64,000 nucleotides of DNA, taken from JAYQKL01 sp049890195. Lineage in GTDB: Bacteria > Pseudomonadota > Alphaproteobacteria > RS24. The position numbers and the translations under genes are program-made. The DNA lies in the NCBI GenBank assembly GCA_049890195.1, contig JBMHBY010000008.1:116513-180512 (forward strand). Direction: 5' to 3'. Every line of letters starts with the position of its first letter. Positions within the stretch are counted from its first letter, which is position 1. Of the stretch, positions 43,014-51,001 are shown piece by piece. The notes under the pieces were generated by a model. It saw nothing but the letters and a program-made list of their open reading frames with translations, did not search any database and had not been told where the DNA came from.

Positions 43014-43445
43014 ATGACAGTAAAATCTATATTGGATGAAAAAGGCGCCGGTATTCTGTCGATCGGCAGTGAGAGAACTTTGCTGGATGCCGTCAAAGTC
43101 CTTGAAAAAGAGGGGGTTGGTGCTCTGGTTGTCTCAACACCCGAAAAAGCCCTCGCTGGTATGTTGTCCGAACGCGACATTGTACGCGGGCTGTGCCGCA
43201 AGGGGCCGGATGTTTTGCAGGATCAGGTCGCAGAGCACATGACCAGCAAGGTGATTACAATCGCGCCCGAGAAATCCGTGGTTGAAGCGATGGAAATCAT
43301 GACGGAAAAACGGATCCGTCACCTGCCTGTCACACAGGATGAGGCGATGGTCGGTTTGATTTCGATTGGTGATGTCCTGAAACGGCGCATCAGCAGTACG
43401 GAAGCTGAGGCGCAGGCATTGAAGGAATACATCTCAACCGGATGA
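43014..43445 (+). CDS. CBS-domain protein (two CBS motifs)
   Basis: 143-aa protein consisting of one CBS pair (about residues 10-65 and 75-130), a module that binds adenine nucleotides. GMLSERDIVRGLCRKG ends the first motif, and VGLISIGDVLKRRI ends the second. A good ribosome site (AAGGAGG) precedes the ATG. Stand-alone CBS proteins of this size are common in Alphaproteobacteria and are thought to sense energy state; target unknown. Its stop abuts the converging hisI stop. Confidence 0.92.
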   Translation: MTVKSILDEKGAGILSIGSERTLLDAVKVLEKEGVGALVVSTPEKALAGMLSERDIVRGLCRKGPDVLQDQVAEHMTSKVITIAPEKSVVEAMEIMTEKRIRHLPVTQDEAMVGLISIGDVLKRRISSTEAEAQALKEYISTG

Positions 43446-43928
43446 TTAGAGCTTGGTCGGGTTCGGGGCGTCGCCGTAGACGTCAACCGGATCAAAAACC
43501 TTGCTGTCCTCCTCGAAGGTCAGCTCAAGCTCAGGGGTGACTTTGCCGCCCGTGGGGACTGAACGGTAAAAGCATGAGCGGTAGCCGACATGACAACTGG
43601 CTCCGTTGCCGGCGACATCAACCCGCATCCAGACACAGTCCTGGTCGTCATCAATCCGGAATTCAACAATTTTCTGGACCAGCCCGCTGGTTGCGCCCTT
43701 GTGCCAGATAACCTCACGCGAACGGCTGTAGTAATGCGCTTCGCCGGTTTCAATGGACTTGACCAACGCCTCCTCATTCATGTAGCCGTGCATCAGCAGT
43801 TCGCCGGATGAGGCATCGGTCGTCACCACCGGTATCAAGCCCCGTTCATCGAATTTCGGGGCAAGTTCATTGCCTTCCTCGACTTGCTCTACGCTGATGC
43901 GGCCTGCAAAGGGGCTTGTACCGGTCAT
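43446..43928 (-). CDS. hisI: Phosphoribosyl-AMP cyclohydrolase
   Basis: Third step of histidine synthesis, opening the purine ring of phosphoribosyl-AMP; Zn/Mg enzyme. 160 aa, about 20-30 longer than the shortest forms because of an N-terminal extension. Core: GLIPVVTTDASSGELLMHGYMNEEAL (split, about 30-55), SREVIWHKGATSGLVQKI, and the metal cluster DDDQDCVWMRVDVAG then CHVGYRSCFYR with the zinc-binding cysteines. It follows folE by 13 bases, so the two may form one unit despite unrelated pathways. Confidence 0.95.
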   Translation of the reverse strand: MTGTSPFAGRISVEQVEEGNELAPKFDERGLIPVVTTDASSGELLMHGYMNEEALVKSIETGEAHYYSRSREVIWHKGATSGLVQKIVEFRIDDDQDCVWMRVDVAGNGASCHVGYRSCFYRSVPTGGKVTPELELTFEEDSKVFDPVDVYGDAPNPTKL

Positions 43929-43941
43929 GGATGGTCCTGTG

Positions 43942-44565
43942 TCAGTTGTTGATCATGGCGAGGAAGCGGGCTTCCATGCGCGGGTCTTCAGCGAAAACGC
44001 CGGTAAATTGGGTGGTGATGGTGGCGACATCAGGCTTTTTGATGCGGGGTGTCGTAATGCAGTGGTGCTTGGCGAAAACCAGCATGGCGACACGGGCCGG
44101 CTCGAGAACCCGTTGAATACAGTCCACAACCTGAGCGGTCATGGTTTCCTGGGTCTGCAAGCGTTTGGCGAAAATCTCAATGACCCGCGCCAGCTTGGAG
44201 ATGCCGACCACCTTGTCGACCGGCATGTAGGCGATATGCACTTTGCCGAGAATGGCGACCATGTGGTGCTCGCAATGGCTTTCCAGCGCAATGTCGCGCA
44301 GCATAACCATGTCGTCATAGCCTTCGACATCCTCAAAAGTGCGCCCCAAAACCTCTTCCGGGTCTTCGTCATATCCGGCAAAAAATTCAGTATAGGCGTT
44401 GACCACCCGTTTCGGTGTGTCAATCAGGCCTTCGCGGTCCGGGTTGTCTCCGGCCCAGGCGATGAGGGTGCGGACCGCCGCTTCCGCCTCTTGTTGTGAA
44501 GGTTTTTTCACTTTCACATTCCGTTCGTTCAATTTCGGCTGTTTGCCGTCAACTAGTGCATCCAT
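43942..44565 (-). CDS. folE: GTP cyclohydrolase I
   Basis: Makes 7,8-dihydroneopterin triphosphate from GTP, the start of folate synthesis. 207 aa from the ATG at 44565 with AGAGG upstream; the longer frame to 44721 lacks family similarity. Zinc ligands are all present: Cys98 and His101 in SHCEHHMV, and Cys169 in KHHCI. GISKLARVIEIFAKRLQTQE (121-140) is standard. Oddity: after Cys169 the family usually has an Arg-Gly pair (C-x3-R-G); here the equivalent positions are Pro173-Arg174 (HHCITTPRIKK). The fold and remaining site look intact, so I still call it functional with caution. Confidence 0.93.
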   Translation of the reverse strand: MDALVDGKQPKLNERNVKVKKPSQQEAEAAVRTLIAWAGDNPDREGLIDTPKRVVNAYTEFFAGYDEDPEEVLGRTFEDVEGYDDMVMLRDIALESHCEHHMVAILGKVHIAYMPVDKVVGISKLARVIEIFAKRLQTQETMTAQVVDCIQRVLEPARVAMLVFAKHHCITTPRIKKPDVATITTQFTGVFAEDPRMEARFLAMINN

Positions 44566-44577
44566 TGTTCTGCCTCT

Positions 44578-44598
44578 GCAGGGAAATAACGTCCCTGC
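44578..44598 (-). promoter_or_regulatory. Hairpin just upstream of the folE ribosome site
   Basis: On the minus strand GCAGGGA and TCCCTGC pair perfectly around a seven-base loop, ending about four bases before the AGAGG ribosome site of folE. It could affect translation initiation. No T-run, so not a terminator. Inference only. Confidence 0.35.
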
Positions 44599-44734
44599 GA
44601 TCGTCAGGCGTGTGCCCGTGATAAATATGCCTCCACACGAGTCATGGCTTTGTGCCACGATAATCCGGGATTGCCTATGCATAAATGCGCACAGCGTTTT
44701 GCAAAAACCAGGCAACGGCATAAAATCAAGTTGC

Positions 44735-44758
44735 AGAGCAGGGTATAAGTCCTGCTCT
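44735..44758. repeat. Inverted repeat in the folE-cysS gap
   Basis: AGAGCAGG and CCTGCTCT are perfect 8-bp complements around GTATAAGT. It lies in the 303-base divergent gap between folE and cysS, with no T-run on either side, so it looks more like a protein-binding palindrome than a terminator. The rest of this gap holds the folE leader hairpin, the cysS promoter candidate and nothing else I can identify. Confidence 0.4.
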
Positions 44759-44773
44759 TCCGAAGGTCAAGGT

Positions 44774-44802
44774 TTGCTGTCCCTAAACTAGCCTAATTTA
44801 TA
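44774..44802 (+). promoter_or_regulatory. Possible promoter of cysS
   Basis: TTGCTG (44774-44779), a 17-base spacer and TTTATA (44797-44802), 67 bases before the cysS start. Both hexamers are imperfect, spacing is ideal. Confidence 0.4.
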
Positions 44803-44868
44803 CGTCCCAAAAGGCCCCGTGGATTACCGCTCTTGAGGATTAAGGTAAACCGCATTAAGGTGCGCCCC

Positions 44869-46224
44869 ATGCAGATAAGCTTCCACAATGTCGCGACACG
44901 GACCAAAGAGGTGTTCGAGCCGAGCAATCCGGAGCGGGTCACCGTTTATGTCTGTGGTCCGACCGTTTATGGCCCGGCTCATGTCGGCAATGCGCGCCCG
45001 GCCGTTGTTTTTGACACTTTGGTCAGGCTTTTGCGGCATTTTTATGGGGCAGAGCAGGTGGTTTATGCCCGCAACATCACGGATGTGGATGATAAAATCA
45101 ACAAAAAGGCCATTGATGAAGGGGTTGATATTTCCGTCATAACCGACCGCTACAAGGCTAAATATCACGCGGATATGGGGCTTTTGGGTGTGGCGTTGCC
45201 GGATGTGGAGCCGCATGCAACGGCCCATATTGACGACATGGTGGCCATGATCAAAACACTGATTGCCAAAGACATCGCCTATGAAGCCGAGGGCCATGTG
45301 CTGTTTGATGTCACCAAAGACGCTGAATACGGGTCTTTGTCGCGCCGGAAAATGGATGACATGATCGCCGGGGCGCGTGTTGAAGTGGCACCCTATAAGC
45401 GCAATCCGGCGGATTTTGTGTTGTGGAAACCGTCCAATGCGGATTTGCCGGGTTGGGACAGCCCTTGGGGGCGCGGGCGTCCGGGCTGGCACATAGAATG
45501 CTCGGCGATGATCCGCAAGCATCTGGGGGTCACCATCGACATTCACGGCGGCGGTCAGGATTTGCAGTTTCCGCACCATGAAAATGAATGCGCCCAAAGC
45601 CGCTGCGCCCATGAGCATCCACTGGCGCGGTTTTGGCTGCATAACGGCATGTTGACCATGTCGGGTGAGAAAATGTCGAAATCGGTCGGCAACATCAAAC
45701 TGGTTGATGAGCTGTTGGCGGATTTTCCGGGTGAGGCGGTGCGTCTGGCCCTGTTGCAGGGGCATTACCGGCAGCCGCTGGATTTCACCGATGACCTGCT
45801 GGCCCAATGCGTCAAAAACCTAGACCGTCTTTATGGCGCGTTGCGCGATGCGGCTGATGTCGGCCCCTCAGATGCTGCTGCCCCGGACGGCTTTGTCGCG
45901 GCCCTGTGCGATGACCTCAATACGCCGAAGGCGATGGCGGAGTTGTTCGCCCTGTCCAAGGACCTCTCCACACCGCAGAAAAAATCGGCGTTTCTGGCCG
46001 CCGGCAAATTGTTGGGCCTGTTGCAGCAGGATCCCGCCGACTGGTTTGCCGGTGACGGTGCAGAAATAGATGCCGCCGCCGTGGAAGCCCTGATCGCCGA
46101 GCGCGCCGCCGCCCGCGCCGACAAGGATTACGCCCGCGCTGATGCCGCCCGCGACAAGCTGGGCGAGATGGGCGTGGTCATTGAGGACGGTGCCGATGGG
46201 ACAACATGGCGCCTCGCCCGCTGA
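44869..46224 (+). CDS. cysS: Cysteinyl-tRNA synthetase
   Basis: Class I aminoacyl-tRNA synthetase charging tRNA-Cys, 451 aa. The HIGH-type motif is PAHVGNARP (about 36-44), with the zinc-binding Cys29 just before it in YVCGPTVYG; other zinc ligands are in HIECSAM and HHENECAQS. KMSKS is at residues 268-272. The ATG at 44869 fits the family start; the frame runs on to 44833 without support. The C-terminal DALR-like domain ends in an Ala/Arg-rich helix. Possible promoter at 44774-44802. Confidence 0.97.
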   Translation: MQISFHNVATRTKEVFEPSNPERVTVYVCGPTVYGPAHVGNARPAVVFDTLVRLLRHFYGAEQVVYARNITDVDDKINKKAIDEGVDISVITDRYKAKYHADMGLLGVALPDVEPHATAHIDDMVAMIKTLIAKDIAYEAEGHVLFDVTKDAEYGSLSRRKMDDMIAGARVEVAPYKRNPADFVLWKPSNADLPGWDSPWGRGRPGWHIECSAMIRKHLGVTIDIHGGGQDLQFPHHENECAQSRCAHEHPLARFWLHNGMLTMSGEKMSKSVGNIKLVDELLADFPGEAVRLALLQGHYRQPLDFTDDLLAQCVKNLDRLYGALRDAADVGPSDAAAPDGFVAALCDDLNTPKAMAELFALSKDLSTPQKKSAFLAAGKLLGLLQQDPADWFAGDGAEIDAAAVEALIAERAAARADKDYARADAARDKLGEMGVVIEDGADGTTWRLAR

Positions 46225-46248
46225 CCTGTATCGTAATATGATAAAACC

Positions 46249-46674
46249 ATGATGAACGCGCTTTACAACAAACGCATTTTGCAGCTGGCGGGCCACATTG
46301 ACCGCATCGGCACATTGGTCTCGCCTGATGCCGAGGCCGTCGCCGTGTCGCAGCTGTGCGGTTCCAAGGTCACAGTGCAGCTGTGTCTTGCGGATGGGGT
46401 TGTGGCTGATTTCGCGCATCAGGTGGTGGCCTGCGCGCTCGGGCAGGCCAGCTCGAGCGTTATGGCGCGGGAGATCATCGGCGCCGCGCCGGATGAGTTG
46501 CGGGCCGTCGGGGCGCAGATGCGCGCCATGCTCAAACAGGACGGTCCGGCACCGACAGGCAAATGGCGGGATCTGGAGGTGCTGGAGCCGGTGCGCGACT
46601 TCAAAAACCGCCACGCCTCAACCCTGCTGACCTTTGATGCCGTCGAGGACTGCTTGACCCAGCTGGGGGTCTAA
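46249..46674 (+). CDS. NifU/IscU-like iron-sulfur scaffold family protein
   Basis: 141-aa protein related to the IscU/NifU N-terminal scaffold. Two of the three scaffold cysteines are recognisable: Cys37 in QLCGSKVTV and Cys62 in ACALGQASSS. At the third position, where IscU has His-Cys-Ser, the sequence reads RHASTLLTF (His122-Ala-Ser). Relatives with this pattern occur in Alphaproteobacteria as far as I recall, so it is probably a specialised carrier, not a housekeeping scaffold. It lies between cysS and a yidD-thrS pair; no other isc or suf gene is nearby. Confidence 0.8.
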   Translation: MMNALYNKRILQLAGHIDRIGTLVSPDAEAVAVSQLCGSKVTVQLCLADGVVADFAHQVVACALGQASSSVMAREIIGAAPDELRAVGAQMRAMLKQDGPAPTGKWRDLEVLEPVRDFKNRHASTLLTFDAVEDCLTQLGV

Positions 46675-46677
46675 CCC

Positions 46678-47001
46678 CTAATCCATCCTCACATTCAGTT
46701 CGACCCGGGCCATGTCGCCCTTTTCCAGCTTCTCAGCCGTTCGGATTTTCTTACTCAGCAACAGAAAAAAGGTGTTTTCGCGGGTCGAGGGGAAGATCGA
46801 GCTGTCCCAGCCGGTTGCCCCGATTTGGGCGCGCACTTTCAGGGATTTGAAGCCGCGCTGGATGTGGCCGGTGAAGTGGCGGATGTGGTCGGAAATGTCG
46901 CGCGGGACGGCAATATAAAAATAGTCGGCCTTTTTGCCCGTCATGACGGCAATTTCGCCGCCAAACTCATAGGTCAGATAATCGCCCGGCCTATCCGTCA
47001 T
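46678..47001 (-). CDS. DUF1905-domain protein
   Basis: 107-aa protein of the DUF1905 family, a small beta-barrel-like domain also found in bacterial YdeI-type proteins; function unknown. Family features: YFYIAVPRDISDHIRHFTG (about 27-45), GFKSLKVRAQIGATGWDSSIFP (50-71), FFLLLSKKIRTAEKLEKGD. It overlaps the next gene upstream (46991-47200) by 11 bases and converges with the scaffold gene, three bases away. Confidence 0.82.
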   Translation of the reverse strand: MTDRPGDYLTYEFGGEIAVMTGKKADYFYIAVPRDISDHIRHFTGHIQRGFKSLKVRAQIGATGWDSSIFPSTRENTFFLLLSKKIRTAEKLEKGDMARVELNVRMD

Positions 47002-47200
47002 CTTTGCCCAGCATGACCATCAACAGCCAGACATAGCTGACGGCAAACACCGCACCCCAGAGTTTCCACCCCAATGCCGGCAGATGCGGCAGCAGACCGG
47101 CCAGCATCATGGCGAAAGCGAACACACAGAGTTTGAAGATGCCGATGTCGAGCCAGCTCATCCGGCGGAACTTTTTTTCGGCCCAGGAAAACAAGGACAT
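46991..47200 (-). CDS. Small two-helix membrane protein, unknown
   Basis: 69-aa protein that I do not recognise. It has a basic amphipathic start (MSLFSWAEKKFRRMSWLD) and two membrane segments (about residues 19-38 and 43-63) with a short loop, and ends in a charged tail. Its 3' end overlaps the DUF1905 gene by 11 bases, so they should be translated together. The 5' side faces yidD on the opposite strand, 48 bases away. Confidence 0.6.
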   Translation of the reverse strand: MSLFSWAEKKFRRMSWLDIGIFKLCVFAFAMMLAGLLPHLPALGWKLWGAVFAVSYVWLLMVMLGKDDG

Positions 47201-47248
47201 GGTGTCACCTTTGGTTGCGGATGTTTTCTGCTGGTATACTATGCCTCA

Positions 47249-47557
47249 ATGTCGCGTTTTTTCAAAGTGCTGGCGCTGGCGCCGATTTGGGCCTATCGGC
47301 TGCTGGTCTCCCCGTTCACACCGCCAAGCTGCCGGTTTCTGCCGACCTGTTCGGACTATGCCGCGGAAGCGGTGGAGCGGCATGGGGCCTGGGCCGGCAT
47401 GGTGTTGACGATGAGGCGCCTGACACGGTGTCATCCGATTGAAAAGCTCGGTGCCGGCGACGGATATGACCCTGTACCCCTTGAGATTTTGCCGATTGCT
47501 TGGTATGCCCCTTGGAGAGTAATATCCTGTGACTCAACCATGGACGACCAATCATGA
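47249..47557 (+). CDS. yidD: Membrane protein insertion efficiency factor YidD
   Basis: 102-aa YidD family protein, a small membrane-associated helper in insertion of membrane proteins. The signature is complete: YRLLVSPFTPPSCRFLPTCS (residues 16-35), CSDYAAEAVERHG, and RRLTRCHPI with its three conserved Cys. The ATG at 47249 fits; the longer frame to 47084 is antisense to the neighbouring gene. The C-terminal tail (about 25 residues after GYDPVP) is longer than in E. coli. Its stop overlaps the thrS start (ATGA). It is away from yidC/rnpA, its usual neighbours in gammaproteobacteria. Confidence 0.92.
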   Translation: MSRFFKVLALAPIWAYRLLVSPFTPPSCRFLPTCSDYAAEAVERHGAWAGMVLTMRRLTRCHPIEKLGAGDGYDPVPLEILPIAWYAPWRVISCDSTMDDQS

Positions 47558-49512
47558 TCACCCTGACCCTGCCTGACGGCGCGACCCGCGAATTTGATGC
47601 CCCACTGGACGGGCTGGCCTTCGCCAAGTCGATATCAAATTCACTGGCGAAAAAGGCGCTGGCTTTGAAAGTGGACGGCGAATTGGTGGATCTGGCGACG
47701 ACTTTGGACAAGGATTGCGCGGTGGCGGTCGTTACGGCGGCGGACGCGGACGGTGTGGAGATCATCCGCCATGACGCGGCCCACATTATGGCTGAGGCTG
47801 TGCAGGAGCTTTTCCCCGGCACGCAGGTCACGATCGGCCCGGTGATTGAAAACGGCTTTTATTATGATTTCGCCCGTGATGAGCCGTTCAGCCTTGACGA
47901 TCTGGAACAGATTGAGGCCCGCATGCATGAAATTGTGCAGCGCGACGAGCCGATTGTGCGCGAAGTCTGGGCGCGCGGGGATGCGGTCGCGCATTTCCTT
48001 GAGATTGGTGAAAAATACAAGGCGGAAATCATCGAGTCCATTCCCGGCGATGAGCCGATTACGGTCTACCGCCAGGGCCAGTGGAAGGATCTTTGCCGTG
48101 GCCCGCATCTGCCGTCAACCGGCAAGCTCGGCAAGGCCTTCAAACTGACCAAGCTGGCCGGCGCCTATTGGCGCGGTGACAGCAACAATGAAATGTTGCA
48201 GCGCATTTACGGCACGGCCTGGGGCCACGAAAAGGACCTCAAAGCCTATCTGCACATGGTCGAGGAGGCCGAAAAGCGCGACCACCGCAGGCTGGGGCGC
48301 GAAATGGGCCTGTTCCATCTGCAGGAGGAGGCGCAGGGGTCGGTTTTCTGGCACCATAAGGGGTACATCATCTGGCAGGCGCTGGAGCAGTATATCCGCC
48401 GCCGCCTCAACGCCAACGCCTATGAGGAGGTGAAGACCCCGCAACTTCTGGACCGCCGCTTCTGGGAGCAGTCCGGCCATTGGGACAAGTTCCGCGAAAA
48501 CATGTTCGTTGTGCCCGATGAAATTCCCTCCACGGAAGAGGGGGCCGCCGTGTTGTCAGGTGAGGCTGACCTGATGTCCCTCAAGCCGATGAACTGCCCG
48601 GCCCATGTCCAGATTTTCAAGCAAGGCATCAAAAGCTACCGCGACCTGCCGATCCGCATGGCCGAGTTCGGCTGCTGTCACCGCAATGAGCCGCACGGCG
48701 CCCTGCATGGCTTGATGCGGGTGCGCCAGATGACCCAGGATGACGCGCATATTTTCTGCCGTGAGGATCAAATCATCAGCGAGGCGGTCAGTTTTTGTGA
48801 GCTGGTGAAACAGGTTTATACCGATCTCGGCTTTGAGGATGTGTCGGTGAAACTGGCGCTGCGCCCTGATCTGCGCGCCGGTGCGGACGAGGTATGGGAC
48901 CGGGCCGAGGACGGTCTGCGTGAAGCCCTGAAGGCCGCCGGTCTGGATTGGGAGGAACTGCCCAATGAAGGGGCGTTTTATGGTCCGAAAATCGAATATC
49001 ATCTGCGTGACGCCATCGGCCGCACCTGGCAATGCGGCACCCTGCAGCTGGATTTTGTGCTGCCTGAGCGGCTGGATGCCGCTTATGTCGGGGAAGACGG
49101 CAACAAGCATCGCCCGGTCATGCTGCACCGCGCGGTTCTCGGCACGCTGGAGCGGTTCATCGGCATCATGCTGGAGAGCTATGCCGGCAAGCTCCCGATG
49201 TGGCTGGCGCCTCAGCAGGTCGTGGTCTGTCCGATCACGACCGAGGTGGACGGCTACGCCAAACAGGTCGTGGAAACCCTCAAGGCCCAAGGATTGCGTG
49301 CTGAAGCGGATTTGCGCAATGAAAAGATCAATTACAAGGTGCGGGAACATTCCGTCGCCAAAGTGCCGGTCATTCTGGCGGTCGGGGGACGCGAGGCTGA
49401 TGCACGCACCGTCTCCATGCGCCGGCTTGGATTAAAGGACTCTGAGGTCATCGGGCTGGATGATGTGGCTGAGCAGCTTCGTGTTGAGGCGTTGGCTCCC
49501 GATTTAAGGTAG
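47554..49512 (+). CDS. thrS: Threonyl-tRNA synthetase
   Basis: Class II synthetase charging tRNA-Thr, 652 aa. Domains in order: TGS (about 1-60), editing domain with its HxxxH motif in HDAAHIMAEAV (near 70), the catalytic core with MNCPAHVQIFK (zinc Cys near 347) and motif 2 FGCCHRNEPHGALHGLMRVR, GAFYGPKIEYH, then motif 3 and the anticodon-binding domain (about 550-645, VVVCPITTEVDGYA). The ATG overlaps the yidD stop by four bases. Its 3' end overlaps the converging unknown gene by nine bases. Confidence 0.98.
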   Translation: MITLTLPDGATREFDAPLDGLAFAKSISNSLAKKALALKVDGELVDLATTLDKDCAVAVVTAADADGVEIIRHDAAHIMAEAVQELFPGTQVTIGPVIENGFYYDFARDEPFSLDDLEQIEARMHEIVQRDEPIVREVWARGDAVAHFLEIGEKYKAEIIESIPGDEPITVYRQGQWKDLCRGPHLPSTGKLGKAFKLTKLAGAYWRGDSNNEMLQRIYGTAWGHEKDLKAYLHMVEEAEKRDHRRLGREMGLFHLQEEAQGSVFWHHKGYIIWQALEQYIRRRLNANAYEEVKTPQLLDRRFWEQSGHWDKFRENMFVVPDEIPSTEEGAAVLSGEADLMSLKPMNCPAHVQIFKQGIKSYRDLPIRMAEFGCCHRNEPHGALHGLMRVRQMTQDDAHIFCREDQIISEAVSFCELVKQVYTDLGFEDVSVKLALRPDLRAGADEVWDRAEDGLREALKAAGLDWEELPNEGAFYGPKIEYHLRDAIGRTWQCGTLQLDFVLPERLDAAYVGEDGNKHRPVMLHRAVLGTLERFIGIMLESYAGKLPMWLAPQQVVVCPITTEVDGYAKQVVETLKAQGLRAEADLRNEKINYKVREHSVAKVPVILAVGGREADARTVSMRRLGLKDSEVIGLDDVAEQLRVEALAPDLR

Positions 49513-50313
49513 TTTTTTCAGTTTCAGGCGCAGGCCGAAAACGGTCGCCTGCTTGCGCGGCAGACCGGGCAGGCTGCGCTCATGTCCGCGTTTTGCCGTT
49601 ATCACAAGGTTTTGCGCCAATGGTATGCCGGCTTCCGCGAACCAGAGATGTTCATTGAATTTTGAATGACCCCAAAAGCGCCCATCCAGCCTTTCATAAG
49701 CAAGAAAGTATCCGCGGTGACCGAGTTCCAGACGGCTGACGGCTTTCAACCCCTGATTGGTGTTTTCATATCTTTGGTAATTCAGGGAAATTTCAAGAAA
49801 CAGGCTGAGCGGATGTTGATGGGTTGTCTCGATCTTCTCGGCGCCGTTCAGCTGTGCAATGAGATAGGCGCCGCCGCCCGAGCCATGCCCCAGACCAAGC
49901 TCAAAGCTTGCCACACCATATCGTTTCGGGGCATCGGGTGAGAAAAGTCTCCACAAGGGTCTGGTTCCAAGCGGCAGCATCCGGAGTTTGTCCGCGGATA
50001 AGGCGGTGCGCAAAGTGATTTCCTGCAAGTCAAACGTGCCCCGTTCATGGCCGACACCTGAACCACTGTTGCCGCTGAGGTGTTTTGCGGTCACAGTGCT
50101 GTTTTTGGTCAGTCCGTATTCCACATAAAGCTGGTCAGTGTTGCGGATAAATTCATTTTCAATGCCCTGCAAGGCCGCCGCATCGGTCGAGCGGACATGT
50201 TCATAATGCACCTCAATCATGTTTTCGGGCTGGAGCCAAGCGGCTGCGTCAGCATGTTCCGGACTGCCCAGTATTGCAGGCAAACCCGCCATCAAAAATT
50301 TTAGGATTCGCAT
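49504..50313 (-). CDS. Exported protein of unknown function
   Basis: 269-aa protein I do not recognise. It has an N-terminal signal-like segment (about residues 1-23, ending in HADA). The mature part alternates polar and hydrophobic residues with frequent Gly, Tyr and Arg (for example FELGLGHGSGGGAYLIAQL and LELGHRGYFLAYERLDG), the look of an outer-membrane beta barrel, with LWFAEAGIPLAQNLVITAKRGHE near the end. No cysteine cluster and no catalytic motif. The stop overlaps the end of thrS by nine bases on the other strand. Possible surface or outer-membrane role; function unknown. Confidence 0.7.
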   Translation of the reverse strand: MRILKFLMAGLPAILGSPEHADAAAWLQPENMIEVHYEHVRSTDAAALQGIENEFIRNTDQLYVEYGLTKNSTVTAKHLSGNSGSGVGHERGTFDLQEITLRTALSADKLRMLPLGTRPLWRLFSPDAPKRYGVASFELGLGHGSGGGAYLIAQLNGAEKIETTHQHPLSLFLEISLNYQRYENTNQGLKAVSRLELGHRGYFLAYERLDGRFWGHSKFNEHLWFAEAGIPLAQNLVITAKRGHERSLPGLPRKQATVFGLRLKLKKLP

Positions 50314-50389
50314 CAGAAGCGTTTTCTTTTTTTTATTGTGTTCTATGTGTTGAATATATTAACCATTAGCTGCGCCAGAACAATCCCCA

Positions 50390-50403
50390 CCGCCTTCGGG
50401 CGG
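50390..50403 (+). other. GC-rich hairpin upstream of the nitroreductase gene
   Basis: CCGCC-TTCG-GGCGG, a perfect 5-bp stem with a TTCG tetraloop, 25 bases before the nitroreductase ATG. No T-run follows, so not a terminator; it may simply stabilise the 5' end of the message. Confidence 0.4.
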
Positions 50404-50428
50404 AAAGCTATTTGACCGGAACCCGCCT

Positions 50429-51001
50429 ATGACCACAGATACTGTTGCATTCCTACAAACCCGCCGGTCGGTGCTGGCCCGAAATATGACGACACCCGGT
50501 CCGGATGCAACCCAGTTGAGAACATTGCTGGAAATTGGTGCCCGTGTCCCGGATCACGGCAAGCTGGCACCATGGCGTTTTCTGGTGTTCAGCGGCGCGG
50601 CGCGGACCGCTTTTGATGACAGGCTGCGCACGGTCTACACCCAACGTCACCCTGAGGCGGACGCGGCCGATATCGCAACATCGTGCACCTGCATGGTGCG
50701 TGCCCCCTTGGTGATTGGTGTTGTCTCCAGCCCGAAACAGCACCCTAAAATCCCGGATTGGGAGCAGCATCTGTCTGCGGGGGCCGCCTGCCAGAATATT
50801 CTGATCGCCGCACAATCCATGGGGTTTGCCGCCCAATGGTTGACGCAGTGGTATGCTTATGACGAAACAGTCCACGCACATCTTGGTCTGTCTGGCACAG
50901 AACGTCTGGCCGGCTTTATCTATGTCGGCACTGCGGTTGAACCGCCCAAGGAAAGGGCGCGTCCGGATGTTGATGAGCTGACAACGCATTGGGACGTGTA
51001 A
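50429..51001 (+). CDS. Nitroreductase family protein (YdjA-like)
   Basis: 190-aa FMN-dependent oxidoreductase of the nitroreductase superfamily, YdjA subgroup. FMN contacts: RRSVLARNM (about 12-20), ARVPDHGKLAPWRFLVF (about 38-54), GAACQNILIAAQSMGFAAQWLT (about 117-138) and FIYVGTAVEPPKERARP near the end. No specific substrate can be assigned. Its stop shares one base with the MATE start. Confidence 0.9.
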   Translation: MTTDTVAFLQTRRSVLARNMTTPGPDATQLRTLLEIGARVPDHGKLAPWRFLVFSGAARTAFDDRLRTVYTQRHPEADAADIATSCTCMVRAPLVIGVVSSPKQHPKIPDWEQHLSAGAACQNILIAAQSMGFAAQWLTQWYAYDETVHAHLGLSGTERLAGFIYVGTAVEPPKERARPDVDELTTHWDV

